DNA from: Streptomyces sp. NBC_00690
GTDB lineage: Bacteria; Actinomycetota; Actinomycetes; Streptomycetales; Streptomycetaceae
Reading direction: 5' to 3'
DNA length: 64,000 bases
NCBI RefSeq assembly: GCF_036226685.1
Contig: NZ_CP109009.1
Coordinates: 7,963,501 to 8,027,500, forward strand
Numbering within the stretch: the first letter of the stretch is position 1; each line of letters opens with the position of its first letter. Positions 9,501 through 17,600 of this stretch are shown here, piece by piece. Made by a program: the position numbers and the translations under genes. The notes beneath the pieces were generated by a model, which worked only from the letters and a program-made list of their open reading frames with translations, did not search any database and was not told where the DNA came from.

Positions 9501-9526
9501 GGCAAGGAGAGATCTCCTTGCCTTTT
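9501..9526 (+). terminator. Intrinsic terminator at the start of the divergent transcript
   Basis: GGCAAGGAGA (9501-9510) pairs perfectly with TCTCCTTGCC (9513-9522), followed by TTTT. The U-tract is present only in the rightward orientation, so it would stop RNA made from the RAE-overlapping divergent promoter almost at once, or any rightward antisense RNA from rph. Confidence 0.65.
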
Positions 9527-9959
9527 GCCGTCCGTTGGCATTGACAACTCCTCGCTCGCGAAGCGGTGGTGCGCCGAGTACGGGGAAGCACCGTTGGCCT
9601 TGCGGTTGCAGCTGCGGAACCAGAAGTTCTTTCCCCTGTCGGTAAGGCCCCAACGCCTTCCGCGCCGCATCTCCCCGTGTTGATCGCTCGGACAGTGCAT
9701 CGAGAACTACTCCGACGGCGACATCGGTTGCTGGTGAGAGTTCGTCACAGACACGTAGCCTATGAGTCGTCGCAGTTCAGAGACCTGCCGATCGGAAGAG
9801 TGCGTCGAGCTCAGTCGGGCCGATCGGAGTCTGCTGGACGGTGCGACGGTGCGACGGTGCGGATCGAGGAGGTCGAGGCCGTCGGCGGGCGTCGGTTTCT
9901 GGACGAGCGGGCCAGGAACAGGGCGCGGCTTGCCGAGTTGAAGGACGATCTCTTCGCGC

Positions 9960-10521
9960 CCGGGACCGTCACACAAACGGTGCTGTCCTCACCATGGATG
10001 CTCACACTGGCGTCATTGGCTTCGCAGACGGAAGCCGGAGCCGGGAGTCTCCGTTCCTTCATCGGGCTCACGGCGGGATGCGGTGCCGGAGCGATCGGAT
10101 TGGCGATGGGGGTACCCGCAGGGTTGCGTGCCGCTCGGCGCAATGACGGCGGAGACCCGGACCCGGATCCGCGCGGGGGTGTGTACCCCGTTGTCCTCAC
10201 TGCGCAACGACGCGATGGCGGGCGTGGTTTCCGGTGTGGTCGTCGTAGCCCTCACGCTCTACGGGACACTGTGCGTCGAGGCTGCGGGTTCGCTTGCCGC
10301 TGGCCGTCCTCACCGCCCTGGCCTGCGGTGTGGCCGCCGGGCCCGGTTTTGTCGCGGTCACCAGTCGCCAGTACCTCGGCCTGCTCTCGGTCAGCCGAGG
10401 CAAGCTGCCATGGCGCCTGGCAGCCCTTCTCCGCTGGTGCCATGAACGCGGCCTGCTGAGATCGGCCGGCACCGTCTATCAGCTCCGTCACGACGAACTG
10501 CTTGAGTGGCTCCGGCGTTGA
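9960..10521 (+). pseudogene. Decayed NACHT/NTPase-type membrane protein
   Basis: Three pieces in different frames look like the C-terminal half of the large Streptomyces NACHT-like proteins: TVLSSPWMLTLASLASQ (about 9980-10025), a membrane stretch AGVVSGVVVVALTLYGTLCV (about 10220-10277), and the typical end RGKLPWRLAALLRWCHERGL then VYQLRHDELLEWLRR (10400-10521). The second and third need a frameshift near 10275. No single frame joins them and the N-terminal NTPase domain is gone. The original gene was rightward. Annotation as a pseudogene is an inference from family resemblance. Confidence 0.45.
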
Positions 10522-10713
10522 GGCGGATGATCGCCGGCGTGTGGAGCCCTGCCTCCGCAAGATGAGCTCCGCCAAGTGGCCGGGTGGGCCCGCGTCCTCG
10601 GGGGTCCCGTGCCGTTCCTAGCCGCTGCCCTGGCCGGGTTCATCCGGGCCAGGATCGATTGTCAGTGGTGGGTGAGACGGTAGGAGCATCAGTCGGAAAG
10701 AGGGGGAGTTACC

Positions 10714-11754
10714 TTGTCCGGAATCCAGAACTACATCAATCACGTTGCTCTGGTGTTGGATGCCAGTTCGTCCATGTCGCACCTGAGCGGCAAGGTCGTC
10801 GAGGTCGCCGACCAGCAGATCGAGTACCTTGCCCGCCGGTCGCGGGAGTTGGACCAGGAAACCCGCGTCACGGTGTATGTCTTCGCGGACAACGTGGAGT
10901 GCGTCATCTACGACAAGGACGTGCTGCGGATGCCGTCGCTGAAGCAGCTCTACCGGGCCGGGGGGATGACAGCTCTACTCGCGGCTGCACTGAAGTCACA
11001 GAGGGAACTGGCGCAGACTGCTCAACTGTACGGTGACCACAGCTTCCTGACGTTCGTGCTGACCGATGGCCAGGAGAACGTGAGCCATCGCTGTCCGGAT
11101 GCCCCTTTCAGTAATCCGCTTGAACTGACCGACGCCGTTGCCAAGATGATCGCGACGCAGGACGACAACTGGACGCTGGCCGTCCTTGTGCCGGACCAGA
11201 TGGGCCGGCGCGAGGCCATGAACTGTGGATTCCCCAAGGAGAACATCGCCATCTGGGATGCCACGAGCACCCAGGGCCTCGAAGAGGCTGGACAGGTCAT
11301 CCAAGAGGCCACCGAAAAATTCATGGTGGGTCGCACCAAGGGCATCCGCGGGTCGCGGGCGGTGTTCTCCACGGGTGCCCAGACCGTCAACCAGGACACG
11401 ATCAAGGCGGCTGGTCTCACCCCGGCGAATCCGGCGAAGTATGAGCTGATTCCGGTGTCCCGTGCCGCTGCCATCCGGGACTGGGTCACGGAGTCCGGAC
11501 ACACCTACGGCACCGGCCGCGCCTTCTATCAGCTGAGCAAGCCGGAGAAGATTCAGGCACGGAAGCAGATCGCAGTGATGGAGAAGAAGACGGACCGTGT
11601 GTACACGGGGCCCGCAGCCCGAGCTCTGCTAGGACTGCCGGACGTGGAAGTTCGCGTCAAGCCGGACCACAACGACGACTTCACCGTTTTCGTCCAGAGC
11701 ACCAGTGTGAACCGGAAACTCGTCCCCAACACACAACTGCTGCTCATGCTCTGA
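10714..11754 (+). CDS. von Willebrand factor A domain protein
   Basis: This 346-residue soluble protein has an N-terminal vWA fold with a complete-looking metal-ion-dependent adhesion site: DASSS (Asp16, Ser18, Ser20), a Thr in AGGMTALLAA, and Asp in FVLTDGQEN. The C-terminal 130 residues form a separate beta-rich region ending VQSTSVNRKLVPNTQLLLML, not recognised. The start is a TTG preceded by AGAGGGGGAG; no ATG lies close by. There is no signal peptide, so the metal-dependent binding is probably intracellular. vWA proteins often work with AAA ATPases, but none is adjacent, so its partner is unknown. Confidence 0.85.
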   Translation: MSGIQNYINHVALVLDASSSMSHLSGKVVEVADQQIEYLARRSRELDQETRVTVYVFADNVECVIYDKDVLRMPSLKQLYRAGGMTALLAAALKSQRELAQTAQLYGDHSFLTFVLTDGQENVSHRCPDAPFSNPLELTDAVAKMIATQDDNWTLAVLVPDQMGRREAMNCGFPKENIAIWDATSTQGLEEAGQVIQEATEKFMVGRTKGIRGSRAVFSTGAQTVNQDTIKAAGLTPANPAKYELIPVSRAAAIRDWVTESGHTYGTGRAFYQLSKPEKIQARKQIAVMEKKTDRVYTGPAARALLGLPDVEVRVKPDHNDDFTVFVQSTSVNRKLVPNTQLLLML

Positions 11755-11911
11755 CCACTTCTTCCCGCAGTCTCCTTCGTGCGCACTCGCAGCGGTCGTG
11801 CTGGTGGTGACCCCTCCAAACAGGTCCCGGCGGGTGCATTGACCAGCCGGCCGCGACCGCTGTGGGTAGATGCCGGAGGTTGCGGGCGGGCGGAAGTTGT
11901 ATCGATGCAGG

Positions 11912-11936
11912 GGTTGACCCTGACGCAGGGGGAACC
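11912..11936 (+). promoter_or_regulatory. MerR-type operator/promoter
   Basis: GGTTGACCCTG and CAGGGGGAACC form an imperfect inverted repeat around ACG, with a TTGACC -35 box in the left arm. This is the layout of promoters activated by MerR regulators. It lies just upstream of the hydrolase whose next gene encodes a MerR protein, so autoregulation of the pair is likely. Confidence 0.45.
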
Positions 11937-11943
11937 TTTCAGC

Positions 11944-12903
11944 ATGGTGGGCATGACTTCGAGAACCAATGCGATCGAGGGCGCCGGACTGCGCAAGACA
12001 TACGGCGATCACGAGCTCTTTCCCGGAGCCGGCCAGGGATCTCACGAAGAAACGCACGCCGGCAGGCCGACCGGCGACGAGGATCAGACCGGGAGGGGCG
12101 ATTGGCCGCTACAGCACTTCACGGTCCACCACGACGGCGTCACGATTCCGGTGTCCCGCGGCGGGCAGGGACGCCCCGTGGTCCTCTGCCCTGGACTGAA
12201 CTCTACGCAGGCGGACCTGCACGAGCTGATCGAGCTCCTTCGACGCGACCACGATGTGGTGACCTTCGATCTCAGGGGGCACGGCCTCGCTTCTGCCGCC
12301 GTACGGTACTCCTTCGACGCGTTTCTCGGTGATCTCGTTGCGGTGCTCGGCGAGCTCGATCTGCCCACCGAACCCGTGCTTGTGGGCTACTCACTGGGCG
12401 CGGATCTGGCCGTGCACTACGCCGCAGAGTGCCCTGACACCGTCGCTGGGCTTGTCCTCATCGACGGAGCGAACCCATTGCCCGAACCCTTCATCACCGT
12501 CGTCGACATGGCGGACTTCCGCGCGATGGCGGACGACCTGGTGAGCCGACAAGAGACCCAACGGGCCAAAGGAGCGGCGCATCAAGTGTTGCTCACCGCA
12601 CAGAACATCCACGATCTGAATCTAGAGGTTGATGCGGTTCGGTCCGCAATCCTCGACCGGTACCGGAAGATCGATCACCCCATCCGCATGATCATGTCGA
12701 AGTACATCGCCGGCAACAGCGTTGAAGGACGTGCACCACGGCACAATCAGATCTGGCGCGCCGGCATCGCACGGCTCATCCGGGAACGGCCGTACGCTTC
12801 CACGTGCTGGCTGGATGCTGACCATCGGTTGGTCTTCACCCATGCCTCGGAGATCGCGAACATCATCCGGAGCGGACCGCTCAGCCGACAGACCGGCTTC
12901 TAG
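11944..12903 (+). CDS. Alpha/beta hydrolase with ABC-ATPase-like N-terminal remnant
   Basis: This 319-residue protein has an alpha/beta hydrolase domain from about residue 55: HG-like region RPVVLCPGLNSTQ, FDLRGHGLASA, nucleophile elbow GYSLGAD, and a C-terminal ADHRLVFTH region that can supply the catalytic His. The first ~25 residues are odd: TNAIEGAGLRKTYGDHELF reads like the opening strand of a DrrA-type ABC ATPase, then passes into a hydrophilic linker before the hydrolase begins. The start ATG at 11944 has a GGGGGAA ribosome site. The gene is followed 12 bases later by a MerR regulator. Hydrolase function is likely, substrate unknown. Confidence 0.75.
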   Translation: MVGMTSRTNAIEGAGLRKTYGDHELFPGAGQGSHEETHAGRPTGDEDQTGRGDWPLQHFTVHHDGVTIPVSRGGQGRPVVLCPGLNSTQADLHELIELLRRDHDVVTFDLRGHGLASAAVRYSFDAFLGDLVAVLGELDLPTEPVLVGYSLGADLAVHYAAECPDTVAGLVLIDGANPLPEPFITVVDMADFRAMADDLVSRQETQRAKGAAHQVLLTAQNIHDLNLEVDAVRSAILDRYRKIDHPIRMIMSKYIAGNSVEGRAPRHNQIWRAGIARLIRERPYASTCWLDADHRLVFTHASEIANIIRSGPLSRQTGF

Positions 12904-12915
12904 GACACTGGTCCG

Positions 12916-13707
12916 ATGCTGACCATCGGTGAATTGGCGTCGTATGCCGGAGTGACGGTGCGCGCGGTGCGGCACTATCACGCCAAGGGGTTGCTGCCGG
13001 AGCCGGAGCGAGACCACTCGGGCTACCGGAGGTACGACGCCGATGCCGTGGTCGAGCTGATCCAGATCCGGACTCTCGCCGAGGCGGGAGTCCCGCTGGG
13101 GCGCGTGCAGGAACTGCTACGGGCCGATGAGGCGGGGTTCGCCGCGGCGATCACCGACATCGACAGGCGGCTGCGGGCTGAGATTCTGGACCGACAGCAG
13201 CACCGGGAGCGGATCGCGCACCTCGCCTCCGGGGAACATCTGGCGCTGCCCCTGGAGGTGGTTGAGTACCTCGACCACCTGCGGGAGCTCGGGGTCGACG
13301 AGCGAATAGTCCAGGTCGAACGCGATGGCTGGATTCCGCTGGCCGCGCGCTCGCCCGAGCGAATTGCGGAGTGGATGGCACGCAAGCGAAAGCTGATCAC
13401 CGATCGGCAGTTCGTCGGCTTCTACCGGACGCTGAGCCAGGCTCTCGACCGCCCCCGCGAAGTTCAACAGCTGGTCGAACTGGCCGACGAACTGGCCGCC
13501 TACATCACACAGATGGCCAACGAGGAGGGCGAGCACTATGTCGACGACACCGGCATCGAACCGCCACTCGCCAAGCTGATGGACAGGCTGGCGTTCGACA
13601 CCGTACCGCCAGCCCGGCAACTGATCGCGCTGCTGACGGAGCGAGGCTGGACGGGTTGGACCAGGCTTGAACGCGTGGATCCGCCACCCGCGTGGACCCG
13701 CCACTGA
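12916..13707 (+). CDS. MerR family transcriptional regulator
   Basis: This 263-residue regulator has an N-terminal winged helix typical of MerR proteins (MLTIGELASYAGVTVRAVRH then YHAKGLLPEPERD and GYRRYDADAVVEL), a coiled-coil dimer helix, and a 150-residue C-terminal effector region rich in helices. No metal-binding cysteines are present, so a drug or small-organic ligand is more likely than a metal. It begins 12 bases after the hydrolase and is probably cotranscribed from the MerR-type promoter at 11912-11936. Confidence 0.88.
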   Translation: MLTIGELASYAGVTVRAVRHYHAKGLLPEPERDHSGYRRYDADAVVELIQIRTLAEAGVPLGRVQELLRADEAGFAAAITDIDRRLRAEILDRQQHRERIAHLASGEHLALPLEVVEYLDHLRELGVDERIVQVERDGWIPLAARSPERIAEWMARKRKLITDRQFVGFYRTLSQALDRPREVQQLVELADELAAYITQMANEEGEHYVDDTGIEPPLAKLMDRLAFDTVPPARQLIALLTERGWTGWTRLERVDPPPAWTRH

Positions 13708-13869
13708 TGAACGCGCAAGTGTTCGCGCAGCCGGGACCGGATCTTCCGCAGAGGGTAGGACACGGCTGTTGTCGAGCTGGACCGGCTGCGGAAGGGCACT
13801 GGTCGACGGGCATTTCGGTACTGAGTATCCGATCGGCCGCCACAGCGGTGTTGAGGGCGGTCGGCTCCG

Positions 13870-14661
13870 CTACTTCGGGTCGCGGTTGAACTGCGCCGTC
13901 GACCAGCGGTAGCCGAGCGCGGTCAGGCCGACGCACCAGGCGATCGCGATCCAGCCGTTGTTGCCGATTTCGGTGCCCAGGAGGAGGCCACGGAGGGTCT
14001 CGATCGCAGGGGTGAAGGGCTGGTACTCGGCGATCGGCTGGAACCAGCCCGGCATCGTACCGGCCGGGATGAAGGCGCTGGAGATGAGCGGCAGGAGGAT
14101 CAGCGGCATGGCCATGTTGCCCGCCGCCTCGGGGTTCGGACTGGCCGCCCCCATCCCCACTGCGATCCAGGTGAGTGCCAGAGCGAACAGTGTGATCAGC
14201 CCAAGTGCTGCGACCCACTCCAGTGCCGTGGCGTCCGTGGACCGAAAGCCCATCGCCACACCGACGGCGCCGACGAGTACCACGCTCATCAGGCACTGCA
14301 GCACGCCGCCGACGACATGCCCGACGAGCAGAGAGCCCCGGTAGATCGCCATCGTGCGGAAGCGGGCGGTGAGGCCCTGGGTCATGTCAACGCAGACGGA
14401 CACCGCGGCCCCGATCACGGTGCTGCCGACGGTCATCAGCAGCAAGCCAGGAACGATGTAGGCGATGTAGTCGGATCGGTTCGCGGCGGCGCCACCGATG
14501 CCGGCGCTCATCACGTCGCCGAAGATGTAGACGAAGAGCAGCAGCATCATGATCGGCGTGAGCAGTAGGTTCAGGGTCCCGGACGGGTAGCGCCATGCGT
14601 GCAGGAGGTTGCGGCGCAGCATCGTGTTCGAGTCGCGGATGGCGAGAGAGAGTGAGCTCAT
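13870..14661 (-). CDS. ABC-2 type exporter permease (DrrB-like)
   Basis: This 263-residue integral membrane protein has six predicted hydrophobic segments (for example LLLTPIMMLLLFVYIFGDVM near residue 40 and WIAIAWCVGLTALGYRW near the end) and the conserved region AGNMAMPLILLPLISSAFIP seen in DrrB/NodJ-type permeases. It overlaps the ATPase gene in ATGA, so the two form one transporter, most likely a drug or lipid exporter. This is the last gene of the PadR-linked leftward locus. Confidence 0.9.
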   Translation of the reverse strand: MSSLSLAIRDSNTMLRRNLLHAWRYPSGTLNLLLTPIMMLLLFVYIFGDVMSAGIGGAAANRSDYIAYIVPGLLLMTVGSTVIGAAVSVCVDMTQGLTARFRTMAIYRGSLLVGHVVGGVLQCLMSVVLVGAVGVAMGFRSTDATALEWVAALGLITLFALALTWIAVGMGAASPNPEAAGNMAMPLILLPLISSAFIPAGTMPGWFQPIAEYQPFTPAIETLRGLLLGTEIGNNGWIAIAWCVGLTALGYRWSTAQFNRDPK

Positions 14662-15671
14662 CGAACGGTCTCCTTGGACTGGTTGGGGACGACATTGGCC
14701 GGGCCGGTCAGAGCGAAGAACACATCGTCGAGGTCGGGGGTGTGGACGGTCAGTTCGTCCGCCTCGATGCCGGCCGAGTCCAGCCGGTCGAGAATGGAGC
14801 GCAGTTCGCGCTGACTGCCGTCGCTGGGGATGGACAGCGACAGTGCTTCTTCGTCCCGGCTGACCTCGCGCAGGGCGCCAGCGGCTGACTGGTATGCGAC
14901 CGGATCGGTGAAGCGGAGCCGGATGTGCCCGCCGGGAACGAGCCGCTTGAGTTCCTCGGCTGAGCCCTCAGCGGCGATCTTGCCATCGTTCAACACGGCT
15001 ATGTGATCGGCGAGTTCGTCGGCCTCGTCCAGGTACTGAGTGGTGAGGAAGACGGTGACGCCGTCGGAGACGAGGCCACGGATGATGCCCCACATGTTGT
15101 GGCGGGATCGTGGGTCGAGCCCTGTGGTCGGCTCGTCGAGGAAGATGATCCGCGGGCTGCCGACCAGTGTCATCGCGAGGTCCAGGCGGCGCTTCATACC
15201 GCCGGAGTAGGTCAAAGCGGGCTTCTTCGCAGCCTCCACCAGTTCGAAGCGCTCCAGGAGCTCGGCAGCGATCCGCCGCCCCTCGCTCTTGGACAGGTGG
15301 TGCAGGTCCGCCATGAGGAGCATGTTCTCTTCGCCGGTGATCAAGTTGTCAACGGCGGAGAACTGTCCTGTGACACCGATTGAGGCCCGGACCGCCTGTG
15401 GGTCGGCGGCCAGGTTGTGCCCGTCGACGTGCAGGTCACCGGCGTCGGCGGTGACGAGCGTGGACAGGATTTTGACGGCGGTGGTCTTGCCGGCGCCGTT
15501 CGGGCCGAGCAGCGCGAACACAGACCCGGCCGGGATGTGCAGATCGATACCGTCGAGCACGAGATTTCCGTCGTATGACTTGCGTAGCCCGACGGCGGAG
15601 ACGGCGGGGATGGCGGTCAGCGGCGAATGACCGTTGCCTTGCCTGCGCGTGGGCATGACAGATGAAGGCAT
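14658..15671 (-). CDS. ABC exporter ATPase (DrrA-like)
   Basis: This 337-residue ATPase of the daunorubicin-resistance type contains Walker A GPNGAGKTT, signature YSGGMKRRLDL, Walker B IIFLDEPTTGLD and the H-loop region TTQYLDEADELAD, followed by the C-terminal extension characteristic of DrrA proteins. The start is placed at 15671 because AAAGGAAG lies 6 bases upstream; the open frame extends 49 codons further without a ribosome site. It energises the permease encoded by the overlapping downstream gene. Confidence 0.92.
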   Translation of the reverse strand: MPSSVMPTRRQGNGHSPLTAIPAVSAVGLRKSYDGNLVLDGIDLHIPAGSVFALLGPNGAGKTTAVKILSTLVTADAGDLHVDGHNLAADPQAVRASIGVTGQFSAVDNLITGEENMLLMADLHHLSKSEGRRIAAELLERFELVEAAKKPALTYSGGMKRRLDLAMTLVGSPRIIFLDEPTTGLDPRSRHNMWGIIRGLVSDGVTVFLTTQYLDEADELADHIAVLNDGKIAAEGSAEELKRLVPGGHIRLRFTDPVAYQSAAGALREVSRDEEALSLSIPSDGSQRELRSILDRLDSAGIEADELTVHTPDLDDVFFALTGPANVVPNQSKETVR

Positions 15672-15973
15672 GTGGACTTCCTTTTGGAGACTGGAGACAC
15701 CGGGGAGATTTTGGAACCCGGTGGAGAGACGGTCCGGACGACGCGTCAGACGCCTTGCCCTGGAGAGTGGTGTCGAGCGGCCCGCCGCCGGCGCCCGGAT
15801 CATCGGGGGCGTGGGCATGACTGGGGCAGGTATCGCCAGCCTGCTCGACCGCCTCGGTGGACAGGGCCTGCGGCGGCTACCGGTGGCCGGTCGGCTCGCG
15901 CCTGTTCGCGCTGCGCCGAGACGATCGAAGCGGGTGTACGGGCCGCTGCGCCCGCGGTATGAGGCGGCGGGTG
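15672..15973. other. Gap inside the PadR/ABC locus
   Basis: These 302 bases lie between the ABC ATPase and the second DUF1048 gene. No gene or clean hairpin is seen. Either a long transcript spans it or the transporter pair has its own promoter here. Confidence 0.4.
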
Positions 15974-16300
15974 CTACGTGTCGGCCGTGCCGGGGTTGCC
16001 GCTGATGGACTCCTGGTAGACGTCCGCATAGGTACGTGAGTCCTTGACCAGCTCATCGCAGAACGCGGCGACGTCGCTGCCGATGAGTTCCAGGACCCCC
16101 TTGCCAGCGGCGGCGCCCTCCTCGAAGAACTCGACGATCCCGGGGAGCAGAGGTCCGTCAGACAGGTCGACCGGTCCGACCTTGAACAGGTACTTCTGCA
16201 TCTCCTTGTAGACGATCCGGTAGTCCGGCGGGAGCGCCTTGACCCGAGCCATGTGCGCTCGCCACTGCTTCTTGCCCTCGATGATGTCCTGGATGCCCAC
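15974..16300 (-). CDS. DUF1048 family protein
   Basis: This 108-residue soluble helical protein (QDIIEGKKQWRAHMARVKAL, LPPDYRIVYKEMQKYL) belongs to the DUF1048 family, commonly found beside PadR regulators and ABC exporters. It is paralogous to the preceding gene: both share the pattern of a Trp in helix 1, LP-DYR, and a C-terminal FC-EL/AL region. It starts 1 base after the other DUF1048 gene ends. Biochemical role unknown. Confidence 0.8.
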   Translation of the reverse strand: MGIQDIIEGKKQWRAHMARVKALPPDYRIVYKEMQKYLFKVGPVDLSDGPLLPGIVEFFEEGAAAGKGVLELIGSDVAAFCDELVKDSRTYADVYQESISGNPGTADT

Positions 16301-16301
16301 G

Positions 16302-16658
16302 TCAGCCTCCCAGCCGGTTCAGTTTCCTCGCGACGTTCCTGTTCAACTGCTCGCGCCATCGGTCGCGATAAGTTCGAGCCTCTTCCCCACCCGCCAGCGC
16401 CGCGCAAAAGCCCGGGATGTCGTCGCCGAGGACGTCGTCGACGCTCTGTCCCTCCGCCGCTGTTTCTTCGAGCAACCCCAGCGCGGCGTCCAGGATCGGT
16501 ATCAAGTTGCGGCCGGTGAAGTCCCCGTGAGGAAGGAGGTGGACCTTGATCTGGTCCCACGCCGCCCGATAGTCGTCCGGCAGGGCCTGGGCCCGGGCTT
16601 CGAACGCCTTCCAATCCCTGGTGAGATCGCTGCCGGTGATGGTCTCCCAGAAGTTCAT
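16302..16658 (-). CDS. DUF1048 family protein
   Basis: This 118-residue protein starts at an ATG overlapping the PadR stop (ATGA). It is helical and acidic (DWKAFEARAQALPDDYRAAW) and paralogous to the DUF1048 protein that follows. The arrangement PadR-DUF1048-DUF1048-ABC exporter is a recurrent gene neighbourhood in actinobacteria, suggesting the small proteins modulate the regulator or the transporter; that is inference. Confidence 0.8.
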   Translation of the reverse strand: MNFWETITGSDLTRDWKAFEARAQALPDDYRAAWDQIKVHLLPHGDFTGRNLIPILDAALGLLEETAAEGQSVDDVLGDDIPGFCAALAGGEEARTYRDRWREQLNRNVARKLNRLGG

Positions 16659-16981
16659 CGCTCGCCCTCCTTGAGCCTGTCGATGCGTGATGAGACGTAC
16701 TGCCATTTCGTCCAGAACTTCGCGAGCTCCTCGCGTCCGGCGTCGTTGAGCGCGTAGAACTTGCGCGGCGGGCCGACGCCGGACGGTCGTTTCGTCACCT
16801 GGACGAGTTTGTGCCGCTCCAGTCGCAACAAGATGGTGTACACCGTTCCCTCGACGACGTCGGCGAAGCCGAGCTCGTTCAGTCGACGAGTGATGGCGTA
16901 TCCGTAGGTTTCCTCGCCGCCGATGATTTCGAGCACGCACCCTTCGAGCGTGCCTTTCAGCATCTCCGTCAGGTCATCCAT
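16655..16981 (-). CDS. PadR family transcriptional regulator
   Basis: This 108-residue winged-helix repressor matches the short (subfamily 2) PadR proteins in length and motifs: MLKGTLEGCVLEIIGGEETY then GYAITRRLNELGF, VEGTVYTILLRLERHKLV and RKFYALNDAGREELAKF. PadR proteins of this kind repress adjacent exporters and release DNA on binding a drug. It heads the leftward locus and has a clear dyad (17018-17047) directly upstream of its start, consistent with autorepression. Confidence 0.92.
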   Translation of the reverse strand: MDDLTEMLKGTLEGCVLEIIGGEETYGYAITRRLNELGFADVVEGTVYTILLRLERHKLVQVTKRPSGVGPPRKFYALNDAGREELAKFWTKWQYVSSRIDRLKEGER

Positions 16982-17017
16982 CGCGAGTCCTCCTCGGCCC
17001 TAGCGGTACTGTGTAGC

Positions 17018-17047
17018 ACTGAGTACCACTATACGGTACCACTCAGT
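17018..17047 (-). promoter_or_regulatory. Likely PadR operator and promoter
   Basis: ACTGAGT (17018-17024) and ACTCAGT (17041-17047) flank an inner pair of GTACC/GGTACC elements, and the sequence TATAGT on the minus strand between them can serve as a -10 box. The dyad sits 37 bases upstream of padR, the expected place for an autorepressor site. Confidence 0.55.
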
Positions 17048-17600
17048 AGTGGCGGATGTCAGCAGGGCAGCCTTGCCTTCTGGGGGTTGGGGATTTCCCA
17101 CCGCGACACGCTGAACTGGACGGAGCAGTCTCCTTCGACCCAAGGCGGTGTGAGCGACGCCAGCTGGTGGTCAGCGAGCGGCACACCCACTGGGCGAAGG
17201 TCATGCCCAGTGGTGGCCGAAGGCGCCGGCCCTCCTTGTCGAAGGAGAACTGTCGTACGGCCCCGTCAGCGGCAGCACTCGGACCGGGGAGGAGCGATGA
17301 CCTCAACCGCGGTGCTGTGGCTGCCGGGCACAGTCGTTCTGAAGGTGATGGGTTTCGTACTCGGGTCTATGTGCTGACCCGCAACCGGGCACCGGGACGG
17401 TGGCTCGGCGGAACCGTACAAAAGCCCTGGCTATGAGGCCACAACTGGTCTCCGGACACACCGTTGCCACACGGCCCCGGTCAGCTAAGCCCCGTGGAGG
17501 ACGGGACAGCCATTGGGGGGCGGGCCGTGTGGCAACGTTGCCGCGATCGGTATCGAGTGTCTTCGTTCCTCGAACACGGGATGGACTTGAGCCCGCTCGT
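17048..17600. other. Gap between efflux locus and catabolic operon
   Basis: These 550 bases carry no supportable gene. The only structure is a perfect 16-bp inverted repeat with a 44-base spacer near the right end (17462-17537), which may form a large stem at the 3' end of the leftward catabolic operon. Confidence 0.45.
17462..17537. repeat. Perfect 16-bp inverted repeat, 44-bp spacer
   Basis: CGTTGCCACACGGCCC (17462-17477) is the exact reverse complement of GGGCCGTGTGGCAACG (17522-17537). It lies about 64 bases beyond the stop of the last catabolic gene. It could be a terminator-like stem with a large loop, or the ends of a lost or miniature mobile element. Confidence 0.6.
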
